A stretch of 64,000 nt of DNA from JAJYUU01 sp963822955. GTDB taxonomy: Bacteria; Actinomycetota; Actinomycetes; Streptosporangiales; Streptosporangiaceae. Each line of letters opens with the position of its first letter. Position 1 is the stretch's first letter. Below, one piece after another: positions 63,008 to 64,000 of the stretch. The notes under the pieces were generated by a model, which saw only the letters and a program-made list of their open reading frames with translations, did not search any database and was not told the DNA's origin. The stretch spans positions 62,001-126,000 of the forward strand of contig CAWGJS010000001.1 of assembly GCA_963822955.1 (NCBI GenBank). Reading direction: 5' to 3'. A program made the position numbers and the translations under genes.

Positions 63008-63634
63008 GTGATCGTGCGTGCAGTGCCGTGGTGGGGGGTGGTCTCCTCAGCGGCGGCTCCGGTGCTGATGGCCGGCGGGTGGACAGTTGCCGCCAGGCTG
63101 CAGCAGCCCCACTCCTACAGCCAGATTGCCGATACCGTCAGCGCGCTCGCCGCACCGGGCGCTGTCGACCCGTGGGTGATGACGGCGACGTTCATGGTGG
63201 TTGGCGCCTGTGACGCTATCACCGGGCTTGCGCTACGACCTGCGCGTGCACTGGGGCGGCTGATCTTGATGGCCGGGGCCGCGGCGGGCGTGCTGGTTGC
63301 GGCCAACCCCGAGCTTCCCGGGACCAGGTTTCCGCTGGCGCACATGATCTGCGCAGCGGCTGGGTGCGCCGCGCTGGTGACCTGGCCAGCAGGGGCCTGG
63401 CGGCGCGGGCCTTCGGTGCCGTGGGCCCTGCGGCCGGCGGTATCGGCCGGTGCCGTCGCGGTGCTGGTAGCCCTGCTGGCCTGGTTCGGCGCGGAGCTGA
63501 TCACGGCGGGCGGTCAGGCCGGCCTGGCGGAACGCATCTTCGGCGCCGGGCAAGCATTGTGGCCGCTGGCGGTGGTCGCGTCCTGTCAGTACGCCGCCAG
63601 CACGGGTGCCAGACCGAGCCTCGCGCCAGCCTGA
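63008..63634 (+). CDS. DUF998-like membrane protein
   Basis: About 208 residues with around six membrane helices: WGVVSSAAAPVLMAGGWTVA, MTATFMVVGACDAITGLAL, LGRLILMAGAAAGVLVAANP, FPLAHMICAAAGCAALVTWP and others. SYSQIADTVSALAAPGAVDPWVM is the typical DUF998 loop. The start is uncertain; GTG 63008 is chosen as closest to the first helix. The function of this family is unknown. Confidence 0.7.
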   Translation: MIVRAVPWWGVVSSAAAPVLMAGGWTVAARLQQPHSYSQIADTVSALAAPGAVDPWVMTATFMVVGACDAITGLALRPARALGRLILMAGAAAGVLVAANPELPGTRFPLAHMICAAAGCAALVTWPAGAWRRGPSVPWALRPAVSAGAVAVLVALLAWFGAELITAGGQAGLAERIFGAGQALWPLAVVASCQYAASTGARPSLAPA

Positions 63635-63735
63635 ACCAGCCATGCGCTGGTCCGAAAATGGGACCTCCGCTCGGCACGCGGCAGCGGCCGGCGGCGCGCC
63701 AGCGCCGACGGGCTCGGGGTAACAGCGACTGCGAT

Positions 63736-63960
63736 TTACCCGGCTATGGCCGGGAGTTCTCTGGTGTCGGGGTTGATGGCCTGGATGGTGACTTTGTAGC
63801 CGAGGCGTTCCAGGCTCTTGACGTGGTTGCGGGCCTGGCGCCGGGTGTGCATGTGCTGCTGGTAGTAGTCGGCGCCGAGGTCGGTGTAGCGGGCGGCGGA
63901 GTCGGAGAGCAGGGCGTGGATGATGGTGAGCACCAGCAGACGAGTGCCTCGAGTAAACAT
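63736..63960 (-). pseudogene. transposase C-terminal fragment (IS110-like)
   Basis: The frame reads LLVLTIIHALLSDSAARYTD, LGADYYQQHMHTRRQARNHV, LERLGYKVTIQAINPD, the typical C-terminal end of IS110/IS116-type transposases. Upstream bases to the window edge contain stops in the neighbouring frames and no recognisable transposase core, so it is either truncated or cut by the window border. Confidence 0.55.
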
Positions 63961-64000
63961 GTCAGGCGGGGCCAGTGCCGTATGCGCGGGCCCCCGCCTT

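Overview
High-GC DNA with actinobacterial gene types throughout (AfsR-like and LAL-type ATPase regulators, an F420-dependent LLM oxidoreductase, a remnant of a PPOX/F420-type enzyme, a DrrAB-like exporter, GTG/TTG starts after strong GGAGG sites, many one-component regulators). The source is most likely a soil or mycelial actinomycete. The genus cannot be named from the sequence.

Positions 1-23088 look like ordinary chromosome. A minus-strand catabolic block (two acyl-CoA dehydrogenases and an SDR) faces a phosphotriesterase-family gene and an LLM oxidoreductase. The palindrome TACCGGCCGGTA between the divergent genes recurs beside a TetR gene at 20.5-21.1 kb, which suggests that TetR controls the block. 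Next come two secreted repeat proteins, an NTF2-like protein, a large ATPase/TPR regulator with a C-terminal BTAD region, amtB, a PLP decarboxylase, an RtcB-family ligase, an ABC-2 exporter operon, GtrA, a small transglycosylase, TetR and a GH20 hexosaminidase.

Positions 23089-59090 hold the most striking structure. A complete tRNA-Pro(GGG) gene is followed by seven partial copies of its 3' half, at about 32.3, 35.5, 42.6, 46.2, 47.7, 52.3 and 59.05 kb. Each copy carries conserved flanking arms. Two arm families can be told apart: one with GGGGACCA boxes and a conserved CTTGAC-N5-GTCAAG palindrome, and one with GGGGAGCCAA boxes. This looks like an accretion array of attachment sites that cuts about 36 kb into seven segments of 1.5-9 kb. 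No integrase or conjugation gene is visible, so the segments resemble cis-mobilizable elements or their relics. Cargo includes three 0.8-0.9k-residue LuxR-type ATPase regulators, two XRE regulators, a DHA2 efflux pump, an alpha/beta hydrolase, secreted proteins, a MazEF-type pair, a group II intron with its reverse transcriptase, MmgE/PrpD, and a LysR/EamA pair. Many genes here are broken (DHFR-like, PPOX, SDR, acyl-CoA dehydrogenase, serpin-like and membrane-protein remnants, IS481-like and IS3-like tails).

Positions 59091-64000 carry a second seven-repeat secreted protein paralogous to the one at 4.9-6.0 kb, a frameshifted MDR reductase, an isochorismatase-family hydrolase, a DUF998-like membrane protein and a transposase tail at the edge.
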